Positions 1 to 9,108 of a stretch of 64,000 nt of DNA are shown here, piece after piece. Made by a program: the position numbers and the translations under genes. Each line of letters opens with the position of its first letter. Within the stretch, counting starts at the first letter, position 1. The notes below the pieces were generated by a model. That model searched no databases, had not been told where the DNA came from, and saw nothing but the letters and a program-made list of their open reading frames with translations. Source of the stretch: Blattamonas nauphoetae (lineage: Eukaryota > Preaxostyla > Oxymonadida). Where the stretch lies: NCBI GenBank assembly GCA_033064195.1, contig JARBJD010000055.1, positions 62,001 to 126,000 on the forward strand. Direction: 5' to 3'.

Positions 1-359
1 CAATCCGAGCACTGATCATGGATATCTCTGCTCAGCTCGAAACTCGAAGCCATCCACTTCGCCTGTCCTCATTTGAGAGGGTTGGTCTTCGGATGAAGAT
101 CCTCTCTTCTCGCCCTTACTCGTCTTCCTTTTCACTCTCTCACACGTCTTCCTTTCTTCACCCTTCTTTTGCACTTCTCATCTCAGAATGGCTTCATCAG
201 AAGAACAAGGGTTCTCACTGATTCAACTGTTTCCACTTTGCTTTTCCACTTTTACGATTCTCTTCTTTCACCATTTTCTCACTTTTTGAAAACCATTATA
301 AGGTGATGTGAACCAAAAACAAGTGAAATGAAAAGGATAGCGAATGCACAGCTTCCTTT
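1..359. other. No gene recognised
   Basis: Pyrimidine-rich sequence at the window edge. A 67-codon frame at 18-221 has no recognisable domain and low-complexity Ser/Phe/His content, so I do not call it. Nothing else is visible. Confidence 0.5.
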
Positions 360-516
360 TCAGTCGATAAACAACCTCAAATCACAAGAAACACAAACAC
401 AACAATAACCAATCCTGAAACAACACCCAACCCAAAGAATAACAAAGTCAATGATAATCAACCAGAAAACAACGAATTAATGACTAACACCGCGAGCCAC
501 AAAAACTCCGGTTGGG
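360..516 (-). pseudogene. Relic of kinase-gene intron 2 with short exon flanks
   Basis: About 150 bp closely match, in the same orientation, the second intron of kinase K2 (41944-42056) plus a few bases of each flanking exon: the exon-3 start (CTCGATAAACAACCTC on the plus strand in K2, nearly the same here at about 370) and the exon-2 end (CGCGAGCCACAA... near 500). The surrounding kinase coding sequence is not seen. This is a third, fragmentary copy of the K1/K2 kinase gene in which the intron happens to survive. It lies just downstream of the solenoid array. Confidence 0.6.
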
Positions 517-681
517 AACAGTTTGAGAGTCGCTGTGAAGGAGAAGGAGAGTAGGGGAGAGAATTCGAATTGTTCTGACAGACCATGAGGTGAAGTCAGA
601 GCTTACAAAGATCACACACAAAGAATAATGTCCAAAAGAAGTCAGAAACAGTGCCAAAGAATTGCGGGTTCTTGTCTGTTT

Positions 682-1755
682 CTATTCCTGTCCTGGAAGG
701 TTCTTGCCCTGCAAATTGCTCCATTCAACCGAGTAGGAAACAATAAATCCTCCTTCCAATTCTTTTTGGTCGTTTTGCAGCTTGGTCTCAAATAGATCTT
801 CGACGCCCTCCATTCTCAGCATTTGATGGACTTTCTTTCCCAGCTGTTGCGTTTTTCCGCCTTTTTCATTCCATTCCCGCTGGTGTCTGATCGTTGCAAA
901 CATACAATTGCAGTTCGAGTAATCTTCTTCAAAAATTGCGAGTAAACTGGAGATGGTGAAAATGACAGGCATATTCAGAACTAAATCCATTGTCGGTTGA
1001 TAACAAAGAAATATTCGGAGGAGTTGGGAAAGTAAGTCCACCAATTCATCTGGCATGCGTCCTTCCATGTTCGAACAGCGGTTCACGCACAGATGATAAA
1101 TGTAGGGCTCAGACGGAACAACAACTTGTGTCAACACCGTCCCATGAATAGCTTGTTGTTCATTGTCATCTTTACTTTCTAATTGGGTGAGTGCATCCGG
1201 AGTTGAGAACCAGAGTGAGTGGCGAAGTATTTTCATGAGATTGACGTGGATATTTTCTGCTTCGGTGGATGAAACAGAGAAGGAAGTGAGAGGTGCGACG
1301 AGGTTAGTGATTAGATCTGTTTTGATGAGTGCATGATGGATTTGATGTGAACAGCCCAGGACGATATTTTGGAGCATCGTCATCGCAGCAGTTGTGATGA
1401 TCTGACTGGTGGAAGAAATGAGCACCCCAACCGACTGCACGAATGTTGCCAAAGATTCATCAGTGGTCTGCCCAAGGCTGGTGAGAAAAGAATCAACCGT
1501 TGATGGATCCTCCGATTTAATAGAGTCGATAAATTTAACTGCTTTCGCCTCCAGAGAAGCATCCAGTGCAGGCTGCAACTTCAGATTGGCTATGAGAGAC
1601 CCAAATAAAACTGCTGGAACGTATTTGGAACTCCGAAGTCGTCCGTTCCAATTCTGGAAAGGAAAGACATCCTGTGATAACGGAAATTCAGGGGAGGACA
1701 AATCAGAGCTGTTTGTATTTGAGGAGTTGCTTGTTTTACTGATATCCTGGCCCAT
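682..1755 (-). CDS. Alpha-solenoid-like family protein, array copy 1
   Basis: A 357-residue intronless frame starting at ATG 1755. Function unknown. The protein is a run of amphipathic helices, as in ARM/HEAT-like solenoids, without signal peptide or membrane span. Family hallmarks seen in all four array copies: a SQDV..F..NW motif near the N-terminus, FRSL(I/V)A(N/T/H) soon after, a central HALIKTDL-type helix, a (V)HETVLTQV(L/V)(V/A)PSE.YI block near residue 220, the sequence QREWN near residue 300 and MLRMEGVEDLFE.KL near residue 325. Length matches copies 2 and 3 (354 and 357). Its ATG lies about 30 bp downstream (in transcript sense) of a CCCATAA box shared with the other copies. It is the most downstream member of a same-strand tandem array, so each copy probably has its own promoter. 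A scaffold role is only a guess. Confidence 0.75.
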   Translation of the reverse strand: MGQDISKTSNSSNTNSSDLSSPEFPLSQDVFPFQNWNGRLRSSKYVPAVLFGSLIANLKLQPALDASLEAKAVKFIDSIKSEDPSTVDSFLTSLGQTTDESLATFVQSVGVLISSTSQIITTAAMTMLQNIVLGCSHQIHHALIKTDLITNLVAPLTSFSVSSTEAENIHVNLMKILRHSLWFSTPDALTQLESKDDNEQQAIHGTVLTQVVVPSEPYIYHLCVNRCSNMEGRMPDELVDLLSQLLRIFLCYQPTMDLVLNMPVIFTISSLLAIFEEDYSNCNCMFATIRHQREWNEKGGKTQQLGKKVHQMLRMEGVEDLFETKLQNDQKELEGGFIVSYSVEWSNLQGKNLPGQE

Positions 1756-1783
1756 TCCGCTCGTTTAGATGATAGAACACGCT

Positions 1784-2062
1784 TTATGGGTTAGAGATAA
1801 TCCTGAAAGAAAGAGTGACGCTGTGAAGCAACAGACGTCCAAACTGAAGAACAGAACTCTCCCGACGACGACTGACACGATCCATGAACGACGAGGAAGT
1901 CAGAGAACGAGATGAAATGAAAGAGGGCGTCAACGAGTCAATGAACAACGAACGAAAGGAAAGAAAATTAAAATGCAGAAGAAGAGACGCATGTGTCAAG
2001 TGTCGAGGTGGGTGCAGTGGGAAGGTGGCGACGAAAGTGGGAAGGAGAATGTGGCGACGATC
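1784..2062 (-). repeat. Near-identical upstream block, copy 1
   Basis: About 280 bp upstream of array gene 1 that is almost identical to 4962-5241 upstream of array gene 3, including the CCCATAA box near the genes and the segment CATGAACGACGAGGAAGTC. The coding regions of genes 1 and 3 differ at most residues, so the non-coding block is far better conserved than the genes it precedes. It reads as the promoter/5' region of gene 1; recent gene conversion or selection could explain the match. Confidence 0.75.
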
Positions 2063-2206
2063 GAGGGAGACTGGCGAGAGATAATCAGAATCGTTCGGTC
2101 AAACCATGAAGTGATATCAGAGCTGACAACGACCAAACACAAACAGTGTATGCGGTCCAAAACCAGTCACAAGATGAGAGAGATGTTCGCTGAGTCCTGC
2201 CTGGTT

Positions 2207-3271
2207 CTACCAACGATATGGAGGGTTCATGCCCAGCAGATTGCTCCATCTGACCGCGTCGGCAACAATGTTGTAGAAGGCGTACCGCTGTTTGTCTGTT
2301 TTCAGCTTTTGCTCAATCACATCTTCGATGCCCTCCGTTCTCAACATTCGAAGCACTTCGTTCCACATCGGTCGTTCGTTTCCACCTCGTCTGTTCCATT
2401 CCCGCTGCGGCTCGACCAATTCATGCAGAAAAGTCCAGATTGTGCGATCAGCCTCGATGAAAGCGAGACAACTTGGGATCGTGAGAACTACTGGCATATC
2501 AAGGACAAAATCCATTGTCGGTTGATAATATGGGGATACTTGGAGGAGAGCATCAAGAAAAATCATGAAATCCGAAGCAAGACCTCCATGGATGATCGAA
2601 TAGCGGTTCACGCACAAATGCCAAATGTACTTCTCCGAAGGCACCAGAACTTGTGTCAAAACCGTCTCGTGAACTGCTTTTTGTTCATTGTCATGTGTAT
2701 TTTTGAGTGTATCCGGAGTTGAGATCCAGATGAAGCTGTGGAGGATTTTCAGGAGATGGACGTGGATATCGGCTGCTTCAGTGAATAATACAGACTGGAA
2801 ATTTAGTGTGGTGATGAGCTGAGGGACCAGATCAGCTTTGACGAGGGAAAATCGGACTTGAGGCGAACTGTGGGTCACCAGAATGTCGAGTATCTTTATT
2901 GCTGCAACGGTGATTGATTGACTTGTTGAGGAAACAAGTAGAATCATCGAGTTGATGAATTCTGTGAAATAGTCATCAGACGACGATGAAAGGCTGCGAA
3001 GAAAGATGTTTGTTGATTGTTCGTTCTCCGGAATCACAGAGTCCAGAAGTTTTACGGATTTCGCTGCCAGAGAGTCGTCAAGGACAGGCTGGAAGTTCAT
3101 ATGGGCAATGAGAGACCGAAATACAAGTGCTTGGGCGTATTTGGAACCAATTGGTCGCTCGTTCCAATTCAGGAAAAGCGAGACGTCCTGTGAAACTGGC
3201 AAGGGAGGGGAGGGAAAATCAGAGCGCGTTGAATTTGAGTAGGTGTCTGTGTTCCGGTCAATCGTGATCAT
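2207..3271 (-). CDS. Alpha-solenoid-like family protein, array copy 2
   Basis: The frame is open as far as 3514, but the ATG at 3271 gives 354 residues, aligns with the starts of copies 1 and 3 and lies just after the shared CCCATAA box (near 3300), so I choose it. Family motifs present: SQDV.LFLNWNE near residue 30, VFRSLIAHM, AVHETVLTQVLVPSEKYI near residue 215, QREWNRRGG, MLRTEGIEDVIEQKL and a C-terminal VRWSNLLGMN. No introns, signal peptide or membrane span. It shares the array orientation with copies 1, 3 and 4. Function unknown; closest relatives in view are the other array members and the diverged protein at 22064-23446. Confidence 0.75.
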   Translation of the reverse strand: MITIDRNTDTYSNSTRSDFPSPPLPVSQDVSLFLNWNERPIGSKYAQALVFRSLIAHMNFQPVLDDSLAAKSVKLLDSVIPENEQSTNIFLRSLSSSSDDYFTEFINSMILLVSSTSQSITVAAIKILDILVTHSSPQVRFSLVKADLVPQLITTLNFQSVLFTEAADIHVHLLKILHSFIWISTPDTLKNTHDNEQKAVHETVLTQVLVPSEKYIWHLCVNRYSIIHGGLASDFMIFLDALLQVSPYYQPTMDFVLDMPVVLTIPSCLAFIEADRTIWTFLHELVEPQREWNRRGGNERPMWNEVLRMLRTEGIEDVIEQKLKTDKQRYAFYNIVADAVRWSNLLGMNPPYRW

Positions 3272-3860
3272 TCCGATGGATTCGATGAAATAACTCTTGT
3301 TATGGGGTAAAAAATGGGAGAATAATGACGATGCTGAGATGAAAGATCCATTTCCACGGAAGGGAAAAATGCATCGGACGAAGAGCGAGACGATCCATGA
3401 GGAAGAGGAAACTTGTGAACGATACAAAATGATTGTTGAAAGAGTATCAGATTCACGACGAACGAACGAAGGAACGAACGAGACAATGCAGAACTGGAGA
3501 AGAGAGAGATGCATGCTTCAAGACTTGCGGCTCCTCATTGCTTTTTCGTTTTAAGTTTCGACTGGGAGAGAACAAGATCGTGGAGGATGGGTGGGTGAGG
3601 GTTGAAAAGAACCGCCTTCGACAGCGGAACTCATACTGGATGCATTGTCATTCAGACATCGCTGGTGTGTCCCCTCTTCCTTTTCAGTTGGAGTGTTTGA
3701 TGTCGGATTCGGAGTGTGCGGCGACGATCGAGCGAGAATCAGAATCGTTCGGGGAAGCGATTCTGTGATGCCACAGCTCACAGAGATCACACACAAACAG
3801 TGTTGGTCGTCCAAAAGAAGGCAGAAATTCTTCGAAATGTTTGCTGGTTCGTTTCTGTTT

Positions 3861-4934
3861 CTATTCCTGGCGTGCGAGGTTCATGCCCTGCAGGTTGTTC
3901 CAATCAATCGAATTGGAAACAATAAATCCTCCTTCCAATTCTTTTTGGTCGTTTCGCAGCTTTTGCTCGAACACATCTTCGATGCCCTCCATTCTCAACA
4001 TTCGACGGACTGTCTTCCACCGCTGTCGCACTTCTCCCCTTTCTTTGTTCCATTCCCGCTGAAGAGCGATCATTTCATTCATAAACATGCTGATCGAGGA
4101 ATCAAATTCGATGAACGTGAGACAACACGGGATCGTGAGAGCGACAGGCATATTCTGGACAAAATCCATTGTCCGTTGATAGAAAATAGAGATTTGGAGG
4201 AGCTGGGAAATTAAAAGCATCAATTCATCTGGCAGACATCCATCCATATTCGAATTGCGGTTCCCGCACAGATGGCAAATATACTCCTTCGAAGGTGCCA
4301 GAGCTTGCGGCAAAACGATCTCGTGAACAGCGTGTTGTTCATCCCGATCTTCAACTCCGAGTTTCGTGAGACCATCCGAAGTTGAGAATGAGATAACTTG
4401 GCGGAGGATTTTGACGAGACCAGTGTGGATATCTGCTGCTTCGACGAGGGAAAGAGACAGGGGATTGAGAGTGGTGATGAGTTGAAGGATCAGATCTGCT
4501 TTGATGAGGGAAAGTCGGATTTTTGATGAACAGAGATAGAACAGATCATCAAGAACGATCATCGTTGTGACCGTGATGTCATAACTGGTCGAAGAAAGGA
4601 GCACCATAATGGATTCTATGAAGTCTGTCCAAGGTTCATCAGTGGTTTGGCCAAGGCAACTGAGAAAAGCTTGTGCTGATTCACGATGAATTGGATCCAC
4701 AAATTCAAGGAATGTCACGGCTTTCCATTCCAGAGTGTCATCCAGTGTAGGCTGCAACCTCAAAGTGGCAACGAGAGACCGAAACACAACTGCCTTTTCG
4801 TTTTCTGATTCCAGTTCTTCCTCATCCCAATTCAGGAAAGCATAACAATCTGTAGAAGATGAAAAGAAGGATGAAGAGAGACCACTGCTAGGAAAATCAG
4901 AAAAAATGGATGTGTTAGTTTTGGGAGTGGTCAT
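3861..4934 (-). CDS. Alpha-solenoid-like family protein, array copy 3
   Basis: A 357-residue intronless frame from ATG 4934. It carries the family signature: FLNWDEEE near residue 38, VVFRSLVATL, a SLIKADLILQLITTL helix, AVHEIVLPQALAPSKEYI near residue 222, LQREWNKE and MLRMEGIEDVFEQKLRNDQKELEGGFIVS near the C-terminus. The last motif is also in copy 1 almost unchanged, although the rest of the two proteins differs, and the upstream regions of copies 1 and 3 are nearly identical. That mosaic suggests gene conversion between copies 1 and 3. Function unknown. Confidence 0.75.
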   Translation of the reverse strand: MTTPKTNTSIFSDFPSSGLSSSFFSSSTDCYAFLNWDEEELESENEKAVVFRSLVATLRLQPTLDDTLEWKAVTFLEFVDPIHRESAQAFLSCLGQTTDEPWTDFIESIMVLLSSTSYDITVTTMIVLDDLFYLCSSKIRLSLIKADLILQLITTLNPLSLSLVEAADIHTGLVKILRQVISFSTSDGLTKLGVEDRDEQHAVHEIVLPQALAPSKEYICHLCGNRNSNMDGCLPDELMLLISQLLQISIFYQRTMDFVQNMPVALTIPCCLTFIEFDSSISMFMNEMIALQREWNKERGEVRQRWKTVRRMLRMEGIEDVFEQKLRNDQKELEGGFIVSNSIDWNNLQGMNLARQE

Positions 4935-4961
4935 TCACTCGGATTCTGAGAACAAGCACTC

Positions 4962-5241
4962 GTTATGGGTCAGAGGAATCCGTGAAAGAAATAGTGACGC
5001 AGTGAAGAAACAGACGTCCAAACTGAAGAACAGAACTCTCCCGACGACGACTGACACGATCCATGAACGACGAGGAAGTCAGAGAACGAGATGAAATGAA
5101 AGAGGGCGTCAACGAGTCAATGAACAACGAACGAAAGGAAAGAAAATTAAAATGCAGAAGAAGAGACGCATGTGTCAAGTGTCGAGGTGGGTGCAGTGGG
5201 AAGGTGGCGACGAAAGTGGGAAGGAGAACGTGGCGACGATG
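4962..5241 (-). repeat. Near-identical upstream block, copy 2
   Basis: Partner of 1784-2062, upstream of array gene 3. The two differ at only a handful of positions over about 280 bp. Beyond its outer end (near 5245) the sequences part, copy 2 continuing into a unique stretch. Confidence 0.75.
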
Positions 5242-5558
5242 GAGGAGTGGAGAAAGGAAGAGCGAGATCGGTGCAGTGGAAGCAGACGAGACAGAATCGA
5301 TCTCAAGTGCCCAGTGCACTCTCGAACTCCATTCACCGCAACGCTGATCGTCATTCACTCCAACACGACGAACACTGCGATTTCTGAGCAGTGAGACAGT
5401 CGCGGCGATGGAGTGTGCGGCGACGATCGAGCGAGAATCAGGATCGTTCGGGGAAACCACGAGGTGATGCCAGAGTACACAAAGAGCACACACAACGAGC
5501 GTTTGGTGTCCAAATGATGGCACACACGGTTGCAGATGGATGCGGGTCTGATTTGTTT

Positions 5559-6557
5559 CTATCGACGATATGGAAGATTTATGCCCGTAAGGTTGCTCCA
5601 GTCTATCGATTTTTCAGCAAGACCTATTCCTGACAATGCGTCTCGGTCGTTTTGCAGCTTTTCCTCAATCACATCTTCGAAGCCCTCCATTCTCAACATC
5701 CGAAGCACTGTATTCCCCAGCTGTCGCACGGCGTCGCCTTTTCTGTTCCATTCCCGCTGCGAATTGACCATATCAAACAGAAAACGATGGATTGAGACAT
5801 CGACGTCGATCGTCGTGAGACAACTTGGGATAGAAAGAATGACTGGCATATGAAGAACGAAATCCATTGTCCCTTGATAGAAAGGCGATATTCTGAGTAG
5901 TCGGGCAGGTAAGAGCATCAATTCATCTGGCAGGCACCTTTCCAGGATCGAAAATCGGTTCATACACAAACAGCCAATATACTTCTCCGAAGGTGCAAGA
6001 ACTTGCTGGAAAATCGTCTCGTGAACAGCTTGTTGTTCATGGTTGTCGTTAATTGCGAGTTGTGAGAGACCACCTGGAGTTGAGAGAAAGAAAGAGTTGG
6101 CCAGGATTGTCAACAGGTGCACGTGGATATCGACTGCTTCGGTAAAGGAAAGAGACAGTGGATTGAGAATATTTAGGACTTGAGGGATCAGATCAGCTTT
6201 GACGAGGGCAAGTCGGAGTTTTGTTGAACAGAGATAGAACAGATGATCAAGCATCTTCATTGTGGTTGTGGTGATGACAGAATTTGCAGAAGAAAGGAGC
6301 ACCATAATGGATTCTACGAAATCTGTCAAATATTCATCAGAGTTCGATGCAAGGCTGCTGACAATGGCGTCTGCTGATTGTCCAATCCTGGGTTTCACAG
6401 ATTCGAGAATCTTCACCGCTTTCGTTTCAAGAGATACATCAAATGCATGCTTGAACTTCACAGTGGCAACGAGAGACCGAAATACAACGACTCTTTCGTC
6501 TTCAGAGGCAAGTTTCTCATCATCCCAATTAAGGAAAGGAGAACATTCTTCAAATCG
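5559..6557 (-). pseudogene. Alpha-solenoid-like family gene, array copy 4, start not found
   Basis: An open stretch with the same family pattern: SPFLNWDDE, VVFRSLVATV, ALVKADLIPQVL, AVHETIFQQVLAPSEKYI, SQREWNRKG, MLRMEGFEDVIEEKL and SIDWSNLTGIN at the C-terminus. The frame is closed by TGA at about 6558-6560, just before the region homologous to the other N-termini, and no in-frame ATG lies where copies 1-3 start. Sequence further upstream still resembles the copy 2 N-terminus in another frame (an ..NTDT.. tract), and a 33-nt GT-AG segment could rejoin it, but even then an ATG is missing. The CCCATAA box is retained near 6660. Either a decayed copy or a gene with an upstream first exon; the intact remaining frame (about 330 codons) argues that any loss is recent. 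Confidence 0.55.
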
Positions 6558-7486
6558 TCAAAACAAGCGACAAAACACACCTGAGTAAGAACGTTTCTGA
6601 CAGGTATCTGTATTCAGTTCTGAAGCAGTTATTGAGATAGGCGAAGAGATCTCTCACTTGTTATGGGTCACTCCAATCGATGAATCTGACGTGCGTCGGT
6701 CGAAGATGACAGTGACTTCTGTCTGGTTCTTCGACGAATCTGCCCTCTTTTCACCCCTGCTCCGTCTTACTCCTTTCCCAGATATTGATGTGTGTGGATC
6801 AATGCTAGGAGAAGTGCGATAACGTGTGCTCCTCATCGACCGACCACTCTGCGTGTGTTTCCTGCCTCACCGGCTGCATCCAACAGTGTGTGCCAGAGCG
6901 TGAGGATTGCCTCATCCAACGCGAATCCGAGACCATCTCAAACAAGGGAACCAACGCGTGTCTCAACGCCTGCAAACAAAATGCAGAGAAATACTTGGCT
7001 CTGTCATCGTCAGAATGCATCGATGAATGCTCGCATGCACGGAGCGAGTCGCAAGATGTGAACCAGTAACTGGGCGTTTGTATGATGGGCAAGGCGTCGG
7101 AATGCGGCAACCACGTATCAGAATGGGACACACTTTGCCTGATGAAGTTTGGGGGACACGAAAGCCAGACTTTCTCGTCCTTCTATTCGGCTGCTGTCCA
7201 GAACGCAACAAACACGACCAGACGGGACAACACAACGTCAAACATCACACATTCTTCGCCAATCGATGCCCACTTTGCTGATATGGTGCGGGAAACGGAA
7301 GCATCGCTGGAAACGTGCCTCGGAACTTGAACCAACACGGTCATGTCCTATCAGGTGTCGCTGGACTCTTTCTGCACTCAAAAGTGTGTCAATGTGAAGG
7401 AAAACTCGCAAAAGAGCAACACGATCCAATCCGTCGCTGTGGATTGTCCTCTCCAATCTCGGGATAGCAACGAGGACACTCCCATA

Positions 7487-7517
7487 CAGTCGGTCGGACT
7501 GTTGAGTAATTTGTAAC
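7487..7517. repeat. Left terminal inverted repeat of the pogo element
   Basis: 31 bp, inverted match to 9078-9108 with one mismatch at position 7. Confidence 0.9.
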
Positions 7518-7630
7518 TCTCGTAATCGAGCCCCATTCTTCATTCTTGAATGATTTCTCGGTTTTACAAAAACAAAGAAACTGAAAGAGTCGTGAAGTTG
7601 TGAGAAAGTTTCATGAATGGAAAGAGTGTA

Positions 7631-9046
7631 TTAGAAGGGGGCTTCGTGGTTCTGGAGACCAAACTTCTTTTGTTTGAGAGTTACTTTTGCTTCCTTTGCT
7701 CGACTCTCCCAGGCCTTGTTGTCCGATCTTACGTTTTCCTTAATCACCTCAAAACGGGATTGAGACACTCGGCATTGTTCTCCATCATTCCCATAGAAGA
7801 CCTCCAGACCCGCTCGCTGAAAAGCTGCTCTGATGTTCTCTCCTGTGGTGGCTGACTGAAATGCACTCAAGAATTGCTGAAGACAACGACCAATTGATGA
7901 CGAGTTGTCGTCGTATTTGAGACGTGAGAGTTGTCGTTTCATGATACCGAATGTCACGCAGTCTAGTGGCTGTAGATAGTGCGTGGCATTCGGTGGGAGT
8001 GTGTAGAGGGCGATACCAGCATTTGAGAGAGTCAGCTCAGCCGCTTCTCCAAGATGGACACTGGAGTTGTCCACAAGGAGAACAGCTGGTGCTTTCGGCT
8101 TTCGTAGTATGGTTCGCTGTTCGGTCACGTAGTCAAGGAGAACATTCTCCAACCAACTATCAAATTTCTCCTGTGTAAATCCTCCTTTCTCATTTTCCTC
8201 AACCACCATTTGGTCCTCATCCATTATTCCCATCTTTTCTAAGTCCTTCTCGTCCATGGGAGCACGCAACACACAGTGAAGGGGGAGTGCTTTTCCATGA
8301 AGGGAGATCGCGGCCATCGCAGAGAAACGGGGGACAGTTTGCGGAACTGGAAAATGAAGAGGTTTCGCAGAAAGTTCGACAGCACCAACCACGCAATGAC
8401 CAATCGAGTCTTGTTTAGGCTGATAGCCGACCTCATCGGCGTTGATGAACAGAAGTGGATGAACCGTTTTGATGAGTGATTCGAGGTGTGTCATATATTC
8501 GTCGATGTCTTGAATTCTTACAGCCGTTCTTGAAGAAGTCATCGGAGCAGTGGAATGAAGAGCGATCTCCTTCGAATTCAACCGAACAAAGTCATATGGG
8601 AAAGTTCGGTTGATGTCCGTTCGATTGGTTTTTTCGGAAACCCAATCAAATATTTGAGATGGGATCCATGGCTGGCCTCTCAAACTGTCCTCCTTGATCA
8701 AATTTAGTAGTTCTTCTTTCTGCTTTCGTGATAGTATGCTGTTTTTCTTTTCCTCTACTGGAACGTAGTAAGAGCCGTGTCGAATTTGGGAGACTTGCGA
8801 TGGTGTACAACCCACTATATCTGCGATGAGTTGTCTTGGGATCGTTCCATGTATCGAAGTTTTTTCCAGTTCGATTAGTTTCTTTATCCCGTCAGCATTC
8901 GATGACCACGACAGTCGAACAATCTGATCAGCATACGTGAATGAATCGTTTTTAGGAAAGCTGACCATCAATTTTGACAGGATGTGGAAGTGTGATACAC
9001 GAGACTGACTAAGGTCTGGTACTTTTTTCATTTTCGAAGAAAACAA
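7631..9046 (-). CDS. Pogo-type DDE transposase
   Basis: A 471-residue uninterrupted protein that would excise and reinsert its element. A helix-turn-helix-like region lies near residues 65-92 (RQLIADIVGCTPSQVSQIRHG), consistent with TIR binding. The catalytic core follows the DDE_1 pattern of pogo/Tigger/CENP-B relatives: Asp204 in FINADEVGY, Asp326 in VLLVDNSSVH and Asp362 in LPPNATHYLQPLDCVTFG. The last two Asp residues have 35 residues between them (DD35D). All three are present, and no stop or frameshift interrupts the frame, so the enzyme could be active. Start ATG 9046 lies 62 bp inside the right end. No CENP-B-like HTH of full length was recognised. Confidence 0.9.
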   Translation of the reverse strand: MFSSKMKKVPDLSQSRVSHFHILSKLMVSFPKNDSFTYADQIVRLSWSSNADGIKKLIELEKTSIHGTIPRQLIADIVGCTPSQVSQIRHGSYYVPVEEKKNSILSRKQKEELLNLIKEDSLRGQPWIPSQIFDWVSEKTNRTDINRTFPYDFVRLNSKEIALHSTAPMTSSRTAVRIQDIDEYMTHLESLIKTVHPLLFINADEVGYQPKQDSIGHCVVGAVELSAKPLHFPVPQTVPRFSAMAAISLHGKALPLHCVLRAPMDEKDLEKMGIMDEDQMVVEENEKGGFTQEKFDSWLENVLLDYVTEQRTILRKPKAPAVLLVDNSSVHLGEAAELTLSNAGIALYTLPPNATHYLQPLDCVTFGIMKRQLSRLKYDDNSSSIGRCLQQFLSAFQSATTGENIRAAFQRAGLEVFYGNDGEQCRVSQSRFEVIKENVRSDNKAWESRAKEAKVTLKQKKFGLQNHEAPF

Positions 9047-9077
9047 GAATTCTACAGTTTCGACTATGACATGACCG

Positions 9078-9108
9078 GTTACAAATTACTCAACAGTCCG
9101 ACTGACTG
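9078..9108. repeat. Right terminal inverted repeat of the pogo element
   Basis: 31 bp, inverted match to 7487-7517, followed directly by the TA duplication. Confidence 0.9.

Larger units (their letters stand above)
7487..9108 (-). mobile_element. Complete-looking pogo-type (Tc1/mariner superfamily) transposon
   Basis: A 1.62-kb element flanked on both sides by TA (7485-7486 and 9109-9110), the target duplication of the superfamily. The terminal inverted repeats are 31 bp, start CAGTC, and differ at one position (left CAGTCGGTCGGACTG, right end reading inward CAGTCAGTCGGACTG). It encloses one uninterrupted transposase frame. The high TIR identity and intact gene point to a young insertion. 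It landed in an ATA codon of the already decaying Cys-rich gene. Confidence 0.9.
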
